A stretch of DNA of 64,000 bases from Haemonchus contortus (lineage: Eukaryota; Nematoda; Chromadorea; Rhabditida; Trichostrongylidae): assembly GCA_000469685.2 (NCBI GenBank), contig LS997567.1, positions 9,000,374 to 9,064,373 of the forward strand. Direction: 5' to 3'. Below, one piece after another: positions 12,901-23,659 of the stretch. A program made the translations under genes and the position numbers. Each line of letters begins with the position of its first letter. Position 1 is the first letter of the stretch. The notes under the pieces were generated by a model that worked only from the letters and a program-made list of their open reading frames with translations, was not told where the DNA came from and ran no database searches.

Positions 12901-15900
12901 TTCCTGCTCTATATTCTAGTTAGTACTGGTGTGTCATGCGTGCATTTTTTTATTCTTACTATAGTATACTATTCACACTTATCTATCAAAATCATTATTT
13001 CGGACCCAAATCATGTCAGTACTAGCTAGAATATAAAGCAGGAGAAAATAGAAGTAAAAAGTAGTATAGAAACAATAAAATAGGAAAATTCCCACAACAA
13101 AATGTTGAAATAAGAGGGGTAAAAAAATAAGTGAAAAAATAATGAGCTCACGCGACCATTACGCGCACGGAAGATCGGTAATAAGCACGGGACGTGATGA
13201 AAAACAAAAATCACAACAAATCCGCGACGAGTGAAGAGAAAAAAGCGAGATCATTCCAAACAGTCATCCCGCAGGACGAGTCCTCAATGGGAGCTGTCGA
13301 TCGACAGATTTCGTAGACTGGTGCAGCGTGCTACACCGAGACTGCCTGCACTTGACTGCAGTATGCTGCACCTAGTATGAATGCGGCCGTTTGAACGTTC
13401 GCGCCCTTCGCAAACATTTCCTTGGGGAGACTCACCCCTTCCCCACCCTGGGCGTTATGCACACGGCCCTTTGTTAAATAACTGGGCGTAGGTGTTGTAA
13501 AGTTTACTGGGGCGCTACGCACTGACTTGTACAGCGGCATGTCACTGCAAGCCATTGTATAGGCCACAAATACATTCAAAACGCCACTACCTACGATTCT
13601 CAAAATAACTGGGATACGGGAGTGCATCCCTCAGATGGGATTGATCAACGCCCAAGGATTTTGTCCTTTAACTGGGAGTAGGTGATTGTCCAGTGGATCT
13701 CTCCGAAAGCTAGAGGAACGGTATGACACCAGCAGCCCGACATCAGACATTTCATGAAAATTTGAACGGAAAAAGTTACTTTTTGACTTTGAATCTACAA
13801 ACCGATCAGTTCACTGGACTGGTGGTATGATCGTCAATACCATTATTCGTACGCATTCTAGCAGCGCCATAGGGTCAACATAATACACATCTCAAGAAGG
13901 AGTGACTCTTTTTTGTAAGAATAGGAATTAAACATTCAAGTTTATAGGTGGGGAAGTATGTGACTCCGTGACTACATGTAACAATTGGTAGATAAAGTAA
14001 TGAATGTGATAAGTGACTACTATAAAGGCAAAACGGCAACAAGCAAAAAAAAATAAAACAAGAATTACCTCTAGCACGGAACACAGTATCCTACTATATA
14101 ACGTACTAAGAATGTCTGCTGGTTTGTGTGTGTATGTGTGTATGTGTATCTATGGTATGGTATGGTATGGTATGGTATGGTATGGTATGGTATGGTATGG
14201 TATGGTATGGTATGTATGTATGTATGTATATGTATGTGTGTATGTATGTATGTATGTATGTATGTATGTATGTATGTATGTATGTATGTATGTATGTATG
14301 TATGTATGTATGTATGTATGTATGTATGTATGTATGTATGTATGTATGTATGTATGTATGTATGTATGTATGTATGTATGTATGTATGTATGTATGTATG
14401 TATGTATGTATGTATGTATGTATGTATGTATGTATGTATGTATGTATGTATGTATGTATGTATGTATGTATGTATGTATGTATGTATGTATGTATGTATG
14501 TATGTATGTATGTATGTATGTATGTATGTATGTATGTATGTATGTATGTATGTATGTATGTATGTATGTATGTATGTATGTATGTATGTATGTATGTATG
14601 TATGTATGTATGTATGTATGTATGTATGTATGTATGTATGTATGTATGTATGTATGTATGTATGTATGTATGTATGTATGTATGTATGTATGTATGTATG
14701 TATGTATGTATGTATGTATGTATGTATGTATGTATGTATGTATGTATGTATGTATGTATGTATGTATGTATGTATGTATGTATGTATGTATGTATGTATG
14801 TATGTATGTATGTATGTATGTATGTATGTATGTATGTATGTATGTATGTATGTATGTATGTATGTATGTATGTATGTATGTATGTATGTATGTATGTATG
14901 TATGTATGTATGTATGTATGTATGTATGTATGTATGTATGTATGTATGTATGTATGTATGTATGTATGTATGTATGTATGTATGTATGTATGTATGTATG
15001 TATGTATGTATGTATGTATGTATGTATGTATGTATGTATGTATGTATGTATGTATGTATGTATGTATGTATGTATGTATGTATGTATGTATGTATGTATG
15101 TATGTATGTATGTATGTATGTATGTATGTATGTATGTATGTATGTATGTATGTATGTATGTATGTATGTATGTATGTATGTATGTATGTATGTATGTATG
15201 TATGTATGTATGTATGTATGTATGTATGTATGTATGTATGTATGTATGTATGTATGTATGTATGTATGTATGTATGTATGTATGTATGTATGTATGTATG
15301 TATGTATGTATGTATGTATGTATGTATGTATGTATGTATGTATGTATGTATGTATGTATGTATGTATGTATGTATGTATGTATGTATGTATGTATGTATG
15401 TATGTATGTATGTATGTATGTATGTATGTATGTATGTATGTATGTATGTATGTATGTATGTATGTATGTATGTATGTATGTATGTATGTATGTATGTATG
15501 TATGTATGTATGTATGTATGTATGTATGTATGTATGTATGTATGTATGTATGTATGTATGTATGTATGTATGTATGTATGTATGTATGTATGTATGTATG
15601 TATGTATGTATGTATGTATGTATGTATGTATGTATGTATGTATGTATGTATGTATGTATGTATGTATGTATGTATGTATGTATGTATGTATGTATGTATG
15701 TATGTATGTATGTATGTATGTATGTATGTATGTATGTATGTATGTATGTATGTATGTATGTATGTATGTATGTATGTATGTATGTATGTATGTATGTATG
15801 TATGTATGTATGTATGTATGTATGTATGTATGTATGTATGTATGTATGTATGTATGTATGTATGTATGTATGTATGTATGTATGTATGTATGTATGTATG

Positions 15901-18900
15901 TATGTATGTATGTATGTATGTATGTATGTATGTATGTATGTATGTATGTATGTATGTATGTATGTATGTATGTATGTATGTATGTATGTATGTATGTATG
16001 TATGTATGTATGTATGTATGTATGTATGTATGTATGTATGTATGTATGTATGTATGTATGTATGTATGTATGTATGTATGTATGTATGTATGTATGTATG
16101 TATGTATGTATGTATGTATGTATGTATGTATGTATGTATGTATGTATGTATGTATGTATGTATGTATGTATGTATGTATGTATGTATGTATGTATGTATG
16201 TATGTATGTATGTATGTATGTATGTATGTATGTATGTATGTATGTATGTATGTATGTATGTATGTATGTATGTATGTATGTATGTATGTATGTATGTATG
16301 TATGTATGTATGTATGTATGTATGTATGTATGTATGTATGTATGTATGTATGTATGTATGTATGTATGTATGTATGTATGTATGTATGTATGTATGTATG
16401 TATGTATGTATGTATGTATGTATGTATGTATGTATGTATGTATGTATGTATGTATGTATGTATGTATGTATGTATGTATGTATGTATGTATGTATGTATG
16501 TATGTATGTATGTATGTATGTATGTATGTATGTATGTATGTATGTATGTATGTATGTATGTATGTATGTATGTATGTATGTATGTATGTATGTATGTATG
16601 TATGTATGTATGTATGTATGTATGTATGTATGTATGTATGTATGTATGTATGTATGTATGTATGTATGTATGTATGTATGTATGTATGTATGTATGTATG
16701 TATGTATGTATGTATGTATGTATGTATGTATGTATGTATGTATGTATGTATGTATGTATGTATGTATGTATGTATGTATGTATGTATGTATGTATGTATG
16801 TATGTATGTATGTATGTATGTATGTATGTATGTATGTATGTATGTATGTATGTATGTATGTATGTATGTATGTATGTATGTATGTATGTATGTATGTATG
16901 TATGTATGTATGTATGTATGTATGTATGTATGTATGTATGTATGTATGTATGTATGTATGTATGTATGTATGTATGTATGTATGTATGTATGTATGTATG
17001 TATGTATGTATGTATGTATGTATGTATGTATGTATGTATGTATGTATGTATGTATGTATGTATGTATGTATGTATGTATGTATGTATGTATGTATGTATG
17101 TATGTATGTATGTATGTATGTATGTATGTATGTATGTATGTATGTATGTATGTATGTATGTATGTATGTATGTATGTATGTATGTATGTATGTATGTATG
17201 TATGTATGTATGTATGTATGTATGTATGTATGTATGTATGTATGTATGTATGTATGTATGTATGTATGTATGTATGTATGTATGTATGTATGTATGTATG
17301 TATGTATGTATGTATGTATGTATGTATGTATGTATGTATGTATGTATGTATGTATGTATGTATGTATGTATGTATGTATGTATGTATGTATGTATGTATG
17401 TATGTATGTATGTATGTATGTATGTATGTATGTATGTATGTATGTATGTATGTATGTATGTATGTATGTATGTATGTATGTATGTATGTATGTATGTATG
17501 TATGTATGTATGTATGTATGTATGTATGTATGTATGTATGTATGTATGTATGTATGTATGTATGTATGTATGTATGTATGTATGTATGTATGTATGTATG
17601 TATGTATGTATGTATGTATGTATGTATGTATGTATGTATGTATGTATGTATGTATGTATGTATGTATGTATGTATGTATGTATGTATGTATGTATGTATG
17701 TATGTATGTATGTATGTATGTATGTATGTATGTATGTATGTATGTATGTATGTATGTATGTATGTATGTATGTATGTATGTATGTATGTATGTATGTATG
17801 TATGTATGTATGTATGTATGTATGTATGTATGTATGTATGTATGTATGTATGTATGTATTGTATGTATGTAATGTATGTATATGTATGTATTTGTATGAA
17901 TGTATGTATGTATGTAATGTATGTATGTATGTAAGTAATGGATGTAATGTATGTAATGTATGTATGTGATGTATGTATGCATGTATGTATGTATGTATGT
18001 ACGTACGTATGTACGTATATGTTTGACCGGAAATTCATAACTCCAGTTCTTCTTGGGCCTAGAGAGTTCAAATAGCAGTACAGGCGGCAGGATGGGAATA
18101 CTTATGGAGGAAGCAGGACCGAACTCTACCCAGAGGGGCGGGGTTTGCGGAGCTAATGTTTGTGCAGAAATTTATAGCTAGGGCTCCCGTAGAACTGAAG
18201 CGTTTAAGCTTGGTAAGAGCACAGGCGGCAGGTTGGAAACACTCATGGTGGGTGGCAGGACCGGACTCCGCTCACAATGGACGGGGTTTGGGCGGAAACT
18301 CATAACCCCGTCCCACTCGCCCAAGAGCGTTCGAATTAGGTAGAAGTACTGCAGGCAGGATGGGAACATTTATTGCAAGTGGCAGGATCGGACTCCACCC
18401 ACAGAGGGTGGCGCTTCCACAAAAAAATGTTAAATTGTGCCTGGAGCACTAAAATTTGGTGAAGAGTACAGAAGGCAGGATGGGAACACCGATGATATTT
18501 GGGGGATAGACAACGCCCACAGTGGGCGGAGTTGCACAAAAATGTCAAATTTGACCTGGACCTTGCGCTAAAATTTGGTAGGAGTACAGGAGGCAAGATG
18601 GGAACACTGACTTTAGGTGACAGGATTGGTGCAGCGTTTATAAGTAAGGTTCAGGCCCAAAATTTACGCCCAAATAACTATCCCTCCATTCCAAAGAATG
18701 CCGGCAAAATTAGAACTCATTGTCAGTTAAGTACAGAGTAGTGGATTGGATACCAAAAAAATGGGAGAAAGAAGTGAGAGCATTTCATTTCCCTGAGGCA
18801 ATTTCTTGTATTTGATTAAAACCTTAGGACACTCTGATAATCAACCCGGTTTTTCGTCCTCTTCTCTAATAATTCGTTCATCTCGATAAGTCGAATCGAA

Positions 18901-20651
18901 CAGTAAAATTTGTAGTAGTCATATTAACACCAAGCGGCTACGCACGCTCTTACGCGCGCTAGCGGCTCTAGCCATGAGAGACGGAGCCGCATGAGCTGAC
19001 TTTCATTATGGACCTTTATCGGATTTATGAGTTGCAGCTCGAACCTCGCCTCCTGTGGGCGGAGTCTGGTCCTGCCACCCACCATAAGTGTTCCCATCCT
19101 GTCGCCTGTACTCCTACCAAGTTTGAACTTTCTAGGTCCATGGGGACAGGAGTTACGAATTTTCGCACAAACCCCGCCCCTTGTGGGCGGAGTCTGGTTC
19201 TACCACCCACCATAAGTTTCCCCGTCGCGGTGTCTGTACTCCTACCAAGTTTGAACTTTCTATGTCCACTGAGACAGAATTATGAATTTTCACCCAGACC
19301 CCGCCCCTTGTGCGCGGAGTTCGGTTTTGCCAACCACCACAAGTTTTGCCTCCATGACGCCTGTACTCCTACCAAATTTGAACTCTCTAGGTCCATGGGG
19401 ACATGAGTTATGAATTTTCGCCCAAACCCCGCCCCTTGTGGGCGGAGTCTGGTTCTGCCACAAACTATAAGCTGTTGGACTTTCTAGGTCCATGGAGACA
19501 CGAGTTATGGATTTTCGCCCAAACCCCTCCCCTTGTGGGCGGAGTCTGGTTCTGCCGCCCATCATAAGTTTTGCCTCCATGACGCCTGTACTCCTACCAA
19601 ATTTAAACTCTCTAGGTCCATGGGAACTGGAATTATGGATTTTTGTATATAGATGTAAGAAGAGATGTGAGCTTCGAGGCACGCTCCGCCCGTTGTGGGC
19701 GGGCCTCCGCTGACGTCATTTATTCTGGAGATACCTTCGACAATACCTCTCCTAAATCATCTTTTTCCTGCTCTGTTGGCTTTCTCAGAACCGAGTTATA
19801 AATGTTTTCATAAAGCATTGCATTTCTGGAGAACGCCCCGCCCATCGGGGTTGGGTCTCCCCAGTTCGATCTAACTTACCAATGCACACCTCTAGCCACC
19901 TTTAAACCCCAGTTTTGAAGCCGTCTTGTTACTGAATTTGAAATCGTGGTACTCAGTAGGGCTCATTTCGAGGCACGCCACGCCCACTGTGGATGAGGCT
20001 CCGCCAAGCTGATGTGTGTTTTATACTTCTCGGGACCTGGCCCACCCATCCCACACTTGACCCGGTCTCTCCAGGCAGATCTAAAGGGGCTAAGGAATTT
20101 CGTGACAGACATACACAGACACAGACAGACGGAAAGACAGACTAAGCGCTTTATAGTAAGTAGGATGACATTTTCTCAGCGCTAGTTTTGAAAGCATAGC
20201 CGTACTGAATTGCAAATCGGAAAAAACATTCGACTCATAGGGAATACATACCATGAACAATCGGATTCTCTTCCATTCGAGGTTTTCAATAGACTTCAAA
20301 ACGTCACAAAATAACTTCGGCATGGAACCACCTGAATGAAAAATCATTTCGACAGAAAAAATTGCTCAGTAAACATAACGGGTCCTGGCCGTCTGAAGCA
20401 TGAAAAAAGAAAAATCCCGAAGCTAAAATAAAATTAGTGGTCTAAATGTACCGCAAGACAATATCAAATAAAGTATCCAAATCATGCTTGGCAATAAAAA
20501 CTGAGTCCATACCAGAAACACCTATGGAAATAAGTCCATTATATTTTATGAGATGAGCAAGTGTTTCTACTAGATACTCCTTGATATTCTGACACATTTC
20601 TTCTCGCGTTTGTGCAATAATGGTCTGAGGGCGATCCTTCACGATTGTCAT
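6984..20651 (-). CDS. 6-phosphogluconolactonase, four 5' exons, C terminus not found
   Basis: Hydrolyses 6-phosphogluconolactone in the cytosolic oxidative pentose phosphate pathway. Exons on the minus strand are 20651-20513, 20331-20252, 7310-7196 and 7138-6984. All junctions are GT/AG and in phase (139, 80, 115 and 155 bp). Reading across them gives ISIGVSG/GGSMPKLF, then RLFM/VDERIVPTTDPDSNYGQ, then [20 protein letters not shown]. The sugar-lactone hydrolase signatures SGGSxP, VDERxV..SNY and [14 protein letters not shown] are therefore all present. These 163 codons compare with about 240-260 in the family, so roughly 85 C-terminal residues are missing. They may lie beyond the window or be lost. 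Intron 2 is 12.9 kb and contains a 3.8-kb TATG array and several transposons; introns 1 and 3 are about 180 and 57 bp. The start at 20651 fits the family's short N terminus. Whether this locus is expressed is unknown. Confidence 0.85.
7504..7746 (-). CDS. Possible small two-exon C2HC zinc-finger gene or terminal-exon fragment
   Basis: Minus-strand exons 7746-7710 and 7637-7504 join across a 72-bp GT/AG intron with a polypyrimidine tract (eight T before CAG). They give a 56-residue product beginning MSLLDLLWGHST and ending in EESA. It contains CPHC, 12 residues, H, 3 residues, C, the spacing of a UBZ/C2HC-type finger. I do not recognise the protein. It sits in the giant intron of the lactonase gene on the same strand and abuts a piggyBac-like MITE at 7768, so it may be the 3' remnant of a gene cut off by insertion, or an alternative exon. 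Confidence 0.3.
   Translation of the reverse strand: MSLLDLLWGHSTGKEGLGLIVIAPSHLRAPSHCFFSVFEVVTSCPHCALYFGEKVMKELHLNCSIENKGPIISSKTEESA
7768..8013. mobile_element. piggyBac-like MITE copy P2
   Basis: TTAA at 7768-7771 precedes CCCTTTGACGACTATG. The right end is CATTGTCGTCAA with a few extra bases before TTAA at 8010-8013. The interior carries GGCACCCACCGGTGGGTGCC-like palindromic blocks shared with copies at 4401 and 41027. It is non-coding. Confidence 0.75.
8948..9290 (+). repeat. Tandem proline-rich coding-like repeats inside FB1
   Basis: About three imperfect copies of a roughly 65-bp unit translate as QPSPMQLDPASLPSP, LPYPMQLN and PSPMQLNSDAQQSLYAFPAP, with in-frame stops between them. 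The unit looks like a captured and decayed exon of a Pro/Ser-rich protein, but the parent is not identifiable here. Confidence 0.35.
9822..10057. mobile_element. piggyBac-like MITE with CCCATTG termini
   Basis: Left end TTAA then CCCATTGGCGACCGC; right end CGATCGTCAATGGG then CTAA, a one-base variant of TTAA. The ends are inverted copies of each other. It lies in the right arm of FB1. Left-arm sequence shows the uninterrupted target resuming with GGTCACTTCGCGCCTAGG. A similar terminus fragment occurs near 59525. Confidence 0.6.
10900..13475 (+). repeat. Family R copy, split by a foldback MITE
   Basis: Sequence from about 10905 to 12583 aligns in order with the R copy at 39310-40690: the CAGGCTGAATCAGCGCC start region, a CATTTCTGCGCCATCCT block, the GTGTAAATCTGGAAAGAAAACC segment and the GGCTGTCGATTCTTCACCTG segment. 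The R end, CGCCCTTCGCAAACATTTCC to GGGCGTTATGCACACGG, resumes at 13396-13470 after an inserted element. A 115-codon open frame (12030-12377) overlaps a partly conserved frame in the reverse copy at 32304-32567 but is broken in the copy near 40200. I do not call it a gene. Confidence 0.6.
12584..13392. mobile_element. Foldback MITE inserted in family R
   Basis: Arms of about 250-290 bp start GGCTGCATTCATACTAGGTG on the left and end CACCTAGTATGAATGCGGCC on the right. They share internal CGATCGACAGCTCCCA and TCACGTCCCGT blocks. The centre (about 12830-13130) is A/T-rich and non-coding. Removing the element restores the family R sequence (CCCCATT..GTTTGAACGTTCGCGCCC), which defines the insertion. 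Confidence 0.7.
13476..14088. other. No gene seen
   Basis: Several short open frames on both strands lack recognisable motifs. I see no repeat boundary before the Helitron-like start at 14089. Confidence 0.4.
14152..14213 (+). repeat. (TATGG)n pentanucleotide repeat
   Basis: About twelve consecutive TATGG units directly precede the tetranucleotide array. This suggests that the larger array grew from, or next to, a related repeat. Confidence 0.95.
14214..18010 (+). repeat. (TATG)n microsatellite, about 3.8 kb
   Basis: A few variant units occur up to about 14245. The array is then uninterrupted to about 17858 (around 900 units) and degenerates over its last 150 bp (ATTG, TAATG, TTTG, AAGT, ACGT variants). 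One-sided degeneration contrasts with the central interruptions of the 996-3057 array. The whole array lies in intron 2 of the lactonase gene. Confidence 0.97.
18021..18640 (+). repeat. GC-rich minisatellite, about 120-bp units
   Basis: About five diverged units share AGTACAGGCGGCAGGATGGG, GGGAACAC, GGTGGCAGGACCGGACTC, CGCCCACAG and GGCGGGGTTTG. The same unit occurs in reverse orientation at 19018-19640 and 44650-44870. Confidence 0.85.
18935..19010 (-). repeat. Short interspersed repeat with internal hairpin, copy 1
   Basis: Read on the minus strand, CTCATGCGGCTCCGTC, CTCATGGCTAGAGCCGCTAG and GCGTGCGTAGCCGC match the plus strand at 60635-60715. Both copies contain near-complementary GCGCACGC/GCGTGCGT-type blocks. 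Confidence 0.6.
19018..20165 (-). mobile_element. Helitron-like element, reverse orientation
   Basis: On the minus strand it starts TCCTACTTACTATAAAGCGC at 20165, after a host A. A short degenerate TCTGTCTG/TGTG microsatellite follows, then a GC-rich segment to about 19660 and about six minisatellite units (19018-19640) with TCCTACCAAGTTTGAACTTT- and CCGCCCCTTGTGGGCGGAGT-type blocks on the plus strand. It forms an inverted pair with the element ending at about 18640. The interval 18641-18934 shows nothing recognisable. Confidence 0.5.
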
Positions 20652-21416
20652 TATGAACCGATGCGGAAGATAACAACAAGCACCTGCTACGATTACAAAA
20701 TCACTATTATTACTCTTATGATCTGACTATAACTGCTGAGGAAGGCGGCAACGATGGCATGAAACCAAAAGAAGAAGTTTCACAAACATAGCTTCGGAGA
20801 TTTATTCAACAGAAACGGAAATAGATACTGAACAGAAAACAAATTCAGTTACAAGGAGAAATTTCTGCAAATACAACTTTAGAGGAACATTCATGAGAAT
20901 ATAAGAAAACTAGAATTACAACATTATGTAAGGACTTTTCAAGATGAAAATCGAGAGCAGACAAAAGTACTGCCCTGAAAGAGGGATACAGCCACTATTC
21001 ACATTGCCAGCACTGCCATGCAGATACACTAATGTACAGCATTACAAATAATAATTTGACATACTTCGAAAAGGTTTGGTATACTTGATTCTTAGAGCTG
21101 CAATTCATGTGTATATTTTCAGTCACTCCAAAATAGTTAAGAGAAAATATAAAAATGCGAGAGAAAGATTGAAAAACAACCAAAATAATGAATTCAAAAA
21201 CCTGTTTTCTAAGAAATTTAATGGATTGTTAAGGTGAAATTATATAACTTACCATTTCAGGAAGCATTTAATTGCGCTGGGAAATCGTTACATCACGAAC
21301 TCAATGTTCAATGGCTCTTCGTTTTTTAGCAGCTCGCTCTATCTTTTTCCAGCGCGCGTCGCTTTTCTTCAGCCTCTATCAAATCTGTTATTCTTGGCAC
21401 GAGTACCGAAGAAATC

Positions 21417-21938
21417 TCAGGACGCGCCATGTCCTTCACCTGAACAATGAGAAATCCCAATCACATTCCACCAATTCACCAGCGACTACATTCGAATCCA
21501 GGCGGAGAAGACTGGCATTGGCTGAAGAACCTGGAGCGTTGAAAGGTTGCCCAACTAAACCTGCATTCAGGCGTGTTTCTCTGAATCCGGGTAAGCGGAT
21601 AATATATGGCGATTTTGGACCTTTTTTACATTTCTACTAATCACATTTTTCCACGCACCTTCCCTCCACACTCCCTCCCAAAATTCGAAATTTTTAATTC
21701 ATATTTATGAGAAGCAAAGAAGAAACCTCACTCCCCGTAAGAACTCAAAGAACAAGCAGCGAGTCCAATCGGTTCTATACCGCATCGATTCAATTCTGAA
21801 ACAAGAAAGTTGCGTCACGTTTTGTATGCATTTCGGACAGTGGCTTTCACCTGTGACACTTGCATTTCGATGCACAACATTGCACCGACTTACGCCATAC
21901 TCTAGATGTGGTAGTTGAAGCACAGGGGCTTGAGCTAT
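21417..21938 (-). CDS. Last exons of an unrecognised gene
   Basis: Four minus-strand blocks, 21938-21851, 21795-21732, 21580-21480 and 21439-21417, join through GT/AG introns of about 40-150 bp with matching phases. They give 91 residues reading IAQAPVLQLPHLEYG, then ELNRCGIEPIGLAACSLSSY, then LNAGLVGQPFNAPGSSA, and ending EGHGAS before TGA. Phase agreement at three consecutive junctions, with polypyrimidine tracts, is the main evidence for a real gene. The upstream exon or start is unclear; candidate coding sequence continues toward 22100. No domain was recognised. It lies between the exosome pseudogene and the lactonase gene on the same strand. Confidence 0.4.
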
Positions 21939-22429
21939 CTATGGAGATCACGGATCCATCGCAGAGAGAATTTGCAGGCATAGTTTTCATCATGATTGTG
22001 TCCTCAATTAGTCGCACACTTGTCTATGTAGAATGAAACAAAACATTCCATCAACCATCGCTGTGCTTCCACAAGGTATTGATCAAGTCGGACACGCATT
22101 CTTTGCTAAAGAATTATGAATCAAAGCTGACGTGCGGCACACTCTATCAAGATAACATCGCAAACCAATTAATCCTCTAATTTTAGTAATCAAAACCTTT
22201 GTAAAATATCCTTAGAATGTTGTCTAAAGAGAACACCTGAACTTCAAGACATCTAACCTGATGTATTTCTGCATATGTACACTACAACAAAGTCCATCTT
22301 GCGCACAACCACGCAAGCCTTTATTAGGAGGCGGAATGAGACAAAAGTTTTGCTTGGGTGAAAATTGCGAGTTCAAGACTACGAAACAGAAACACAAACG
22401 ATCTCTGAGCATGGTCAGCTAAACTTACC

Positions 22430-23638
22430 TTGTCTGTCAACGTCACGCTATAGGCTGACATGAGCGTTACATCACAAACGGCAGTAAGATTCTTGGCGAG
22501 CATTCGCATGCAAGCAGCAATCCTCACCAACACTTAACGCTTATCTAATGGGAGCACCTTGAATTCTTCCGTAACCATCTATTCGAGAACAAACCATCTA
22601 TTTGAGTTGTAACCACCATCAGGATTGATGATCAGAGCAGGAGAGATTCATGTTATACCATTACATCCAATTATTACACTGACACCATATATTTCACGCA
22701 TATACTCCTTTTGAGGTTTCACCAAGTTCGAAGGAACCTATTTACATCCAATTAACAGCAAGGGAAGGGTTATGCTGTCTGAAGACAAAACTGATCCTGT
22801 ACTTTGACCATGATTCCTTGACCAAATTTACCATATTTCATATTCCTTGTATGAAGTTGTAACTGTCCTCGCATTCGTATCTGCTGAACCTCTGCACCAA
22901 GCATATCACCTACCATGAGATGCTTTGACATAGCGACCTCATCCTTAATCGAGACAGTGAAGTGGAAGCAGATAATTAATTTAATTACTGCTGAACGGAA
23001 GCACCAGGACATTTGGGCATGCTGTAAATATGAGCGTACCTCCAGGCCTTTACGTCAAAGCTCGCCACCAGGAAGGTTAACATCATTCAAATGCAAGACA
23101 GCAGCCACTAAATATTTCTAACAAAGAAAAGAAAACTGACAAAAACATCGGAATCAAATACCTTCCATCGAGCCCTTTGAATGCCTGCAATACGTCCCAC
23201 TACAACGTCTCCTATTTTGCGTATATACCTGAAAAAAAAATCAGAATACATACATGGGGTACATCCATTGAATCGTCAAAACAAAACACAGTGATTTGTA
23301 CGGTTCCACCAGAAACAAACGGCTGTACTGCATTTTCACACCAGATACACTGGCCATTAGGTTATCACCAGATGGAATAGTACCATGACCACGAAAATCA
23401 TAACAAATGACAGTTTATAAAAAATTAGTGTTAGAAAATCTAGAATGGTCAGAATGGTCAAGAAATATAAAACTAATGAGAATTAAGTAGAAACATTGGC
23501 AAGGGATCACTCTGCATACCTCATCACATCGGTCCCAAAGGACAGTGGCTGCCCACAATACACTACATCTCCCCGTGCGGCACACGGAACAATATCCTGT
23601 ACTCGGGTCGTCGGAGGGCCAGTGATGGCCACGGACAT
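22430..23638 (-). pseudogene. exos-2: Decayed Rrp4/EXOSC2 exosome subunit gene
   Basis: Homologue of the S1/KH cap subunit Rrp4 of the RNA exosome. In order on the minus strand are an N-terminal block from ATG 23638 (PPTTRVQDIVPCAARGDVVY), RGHGTIPSGDNLMASVSG (about 23395-23290), IRKIGDVVVGRIAGIQRARW (about 23230-23165), the S1-domain VLHLNDVNLPGGEL (about 23110-23060), DEVAMSKHLMVGDMLGAEVQ to LHTRNMKYGKFGQGIMVKV (about 22955-22800), a KH part YGVSVIIGCNGIT (about 22680), and ACMRMLAKNLTAVCDVTLMS. In-frame stops interrupt conserved sites: TGA after GGEL where Arg is expected (a CGA-to-TGA change), TGA after CNGIT where Trp is expected, and further stops before LVRIAACM. One splice acceptor appears mutated. 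This indicates a pseudogene, unless errors in the sequence explain it. Confidence 0.75.
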
Positions 23639-23659
23639 CCGTTTTGCATTCAAGTGCAA

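Larger units (their letters stand above)
14089..18640 (+). mobile_element. Helitron-like element carrying the giant TATG array
   Basis: Begins TCCTACTATATAACGTACTA after a host A, like the reverse-oriented termini at 20165 and 44964. It then has a TGTGTGTATG run, a TATGG pentanucleotide run, 3.8 kb of TATG, the junction TTTGACCGGAAATTCATAAC at 18021, and tandem GC-rich units to about 18640. The host-A/TC start is the Helitron rule. However, no Rep/helicase ORF, terminal hairpin or CTRR end was identified, so rolling-circle origin is inferred only. Confidence 0.5.

Noticed and set aside
14013..18071. Frames of more than 1200 codons on both strands
   Set aside because: Same artefact over the 3.8-kb TATG array and TATGG run.
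18021..20165. CRISPR-like array
   Set aside because: Units are contiguous, diverged minisatellites without unique spacers, in a eukaryotic context.
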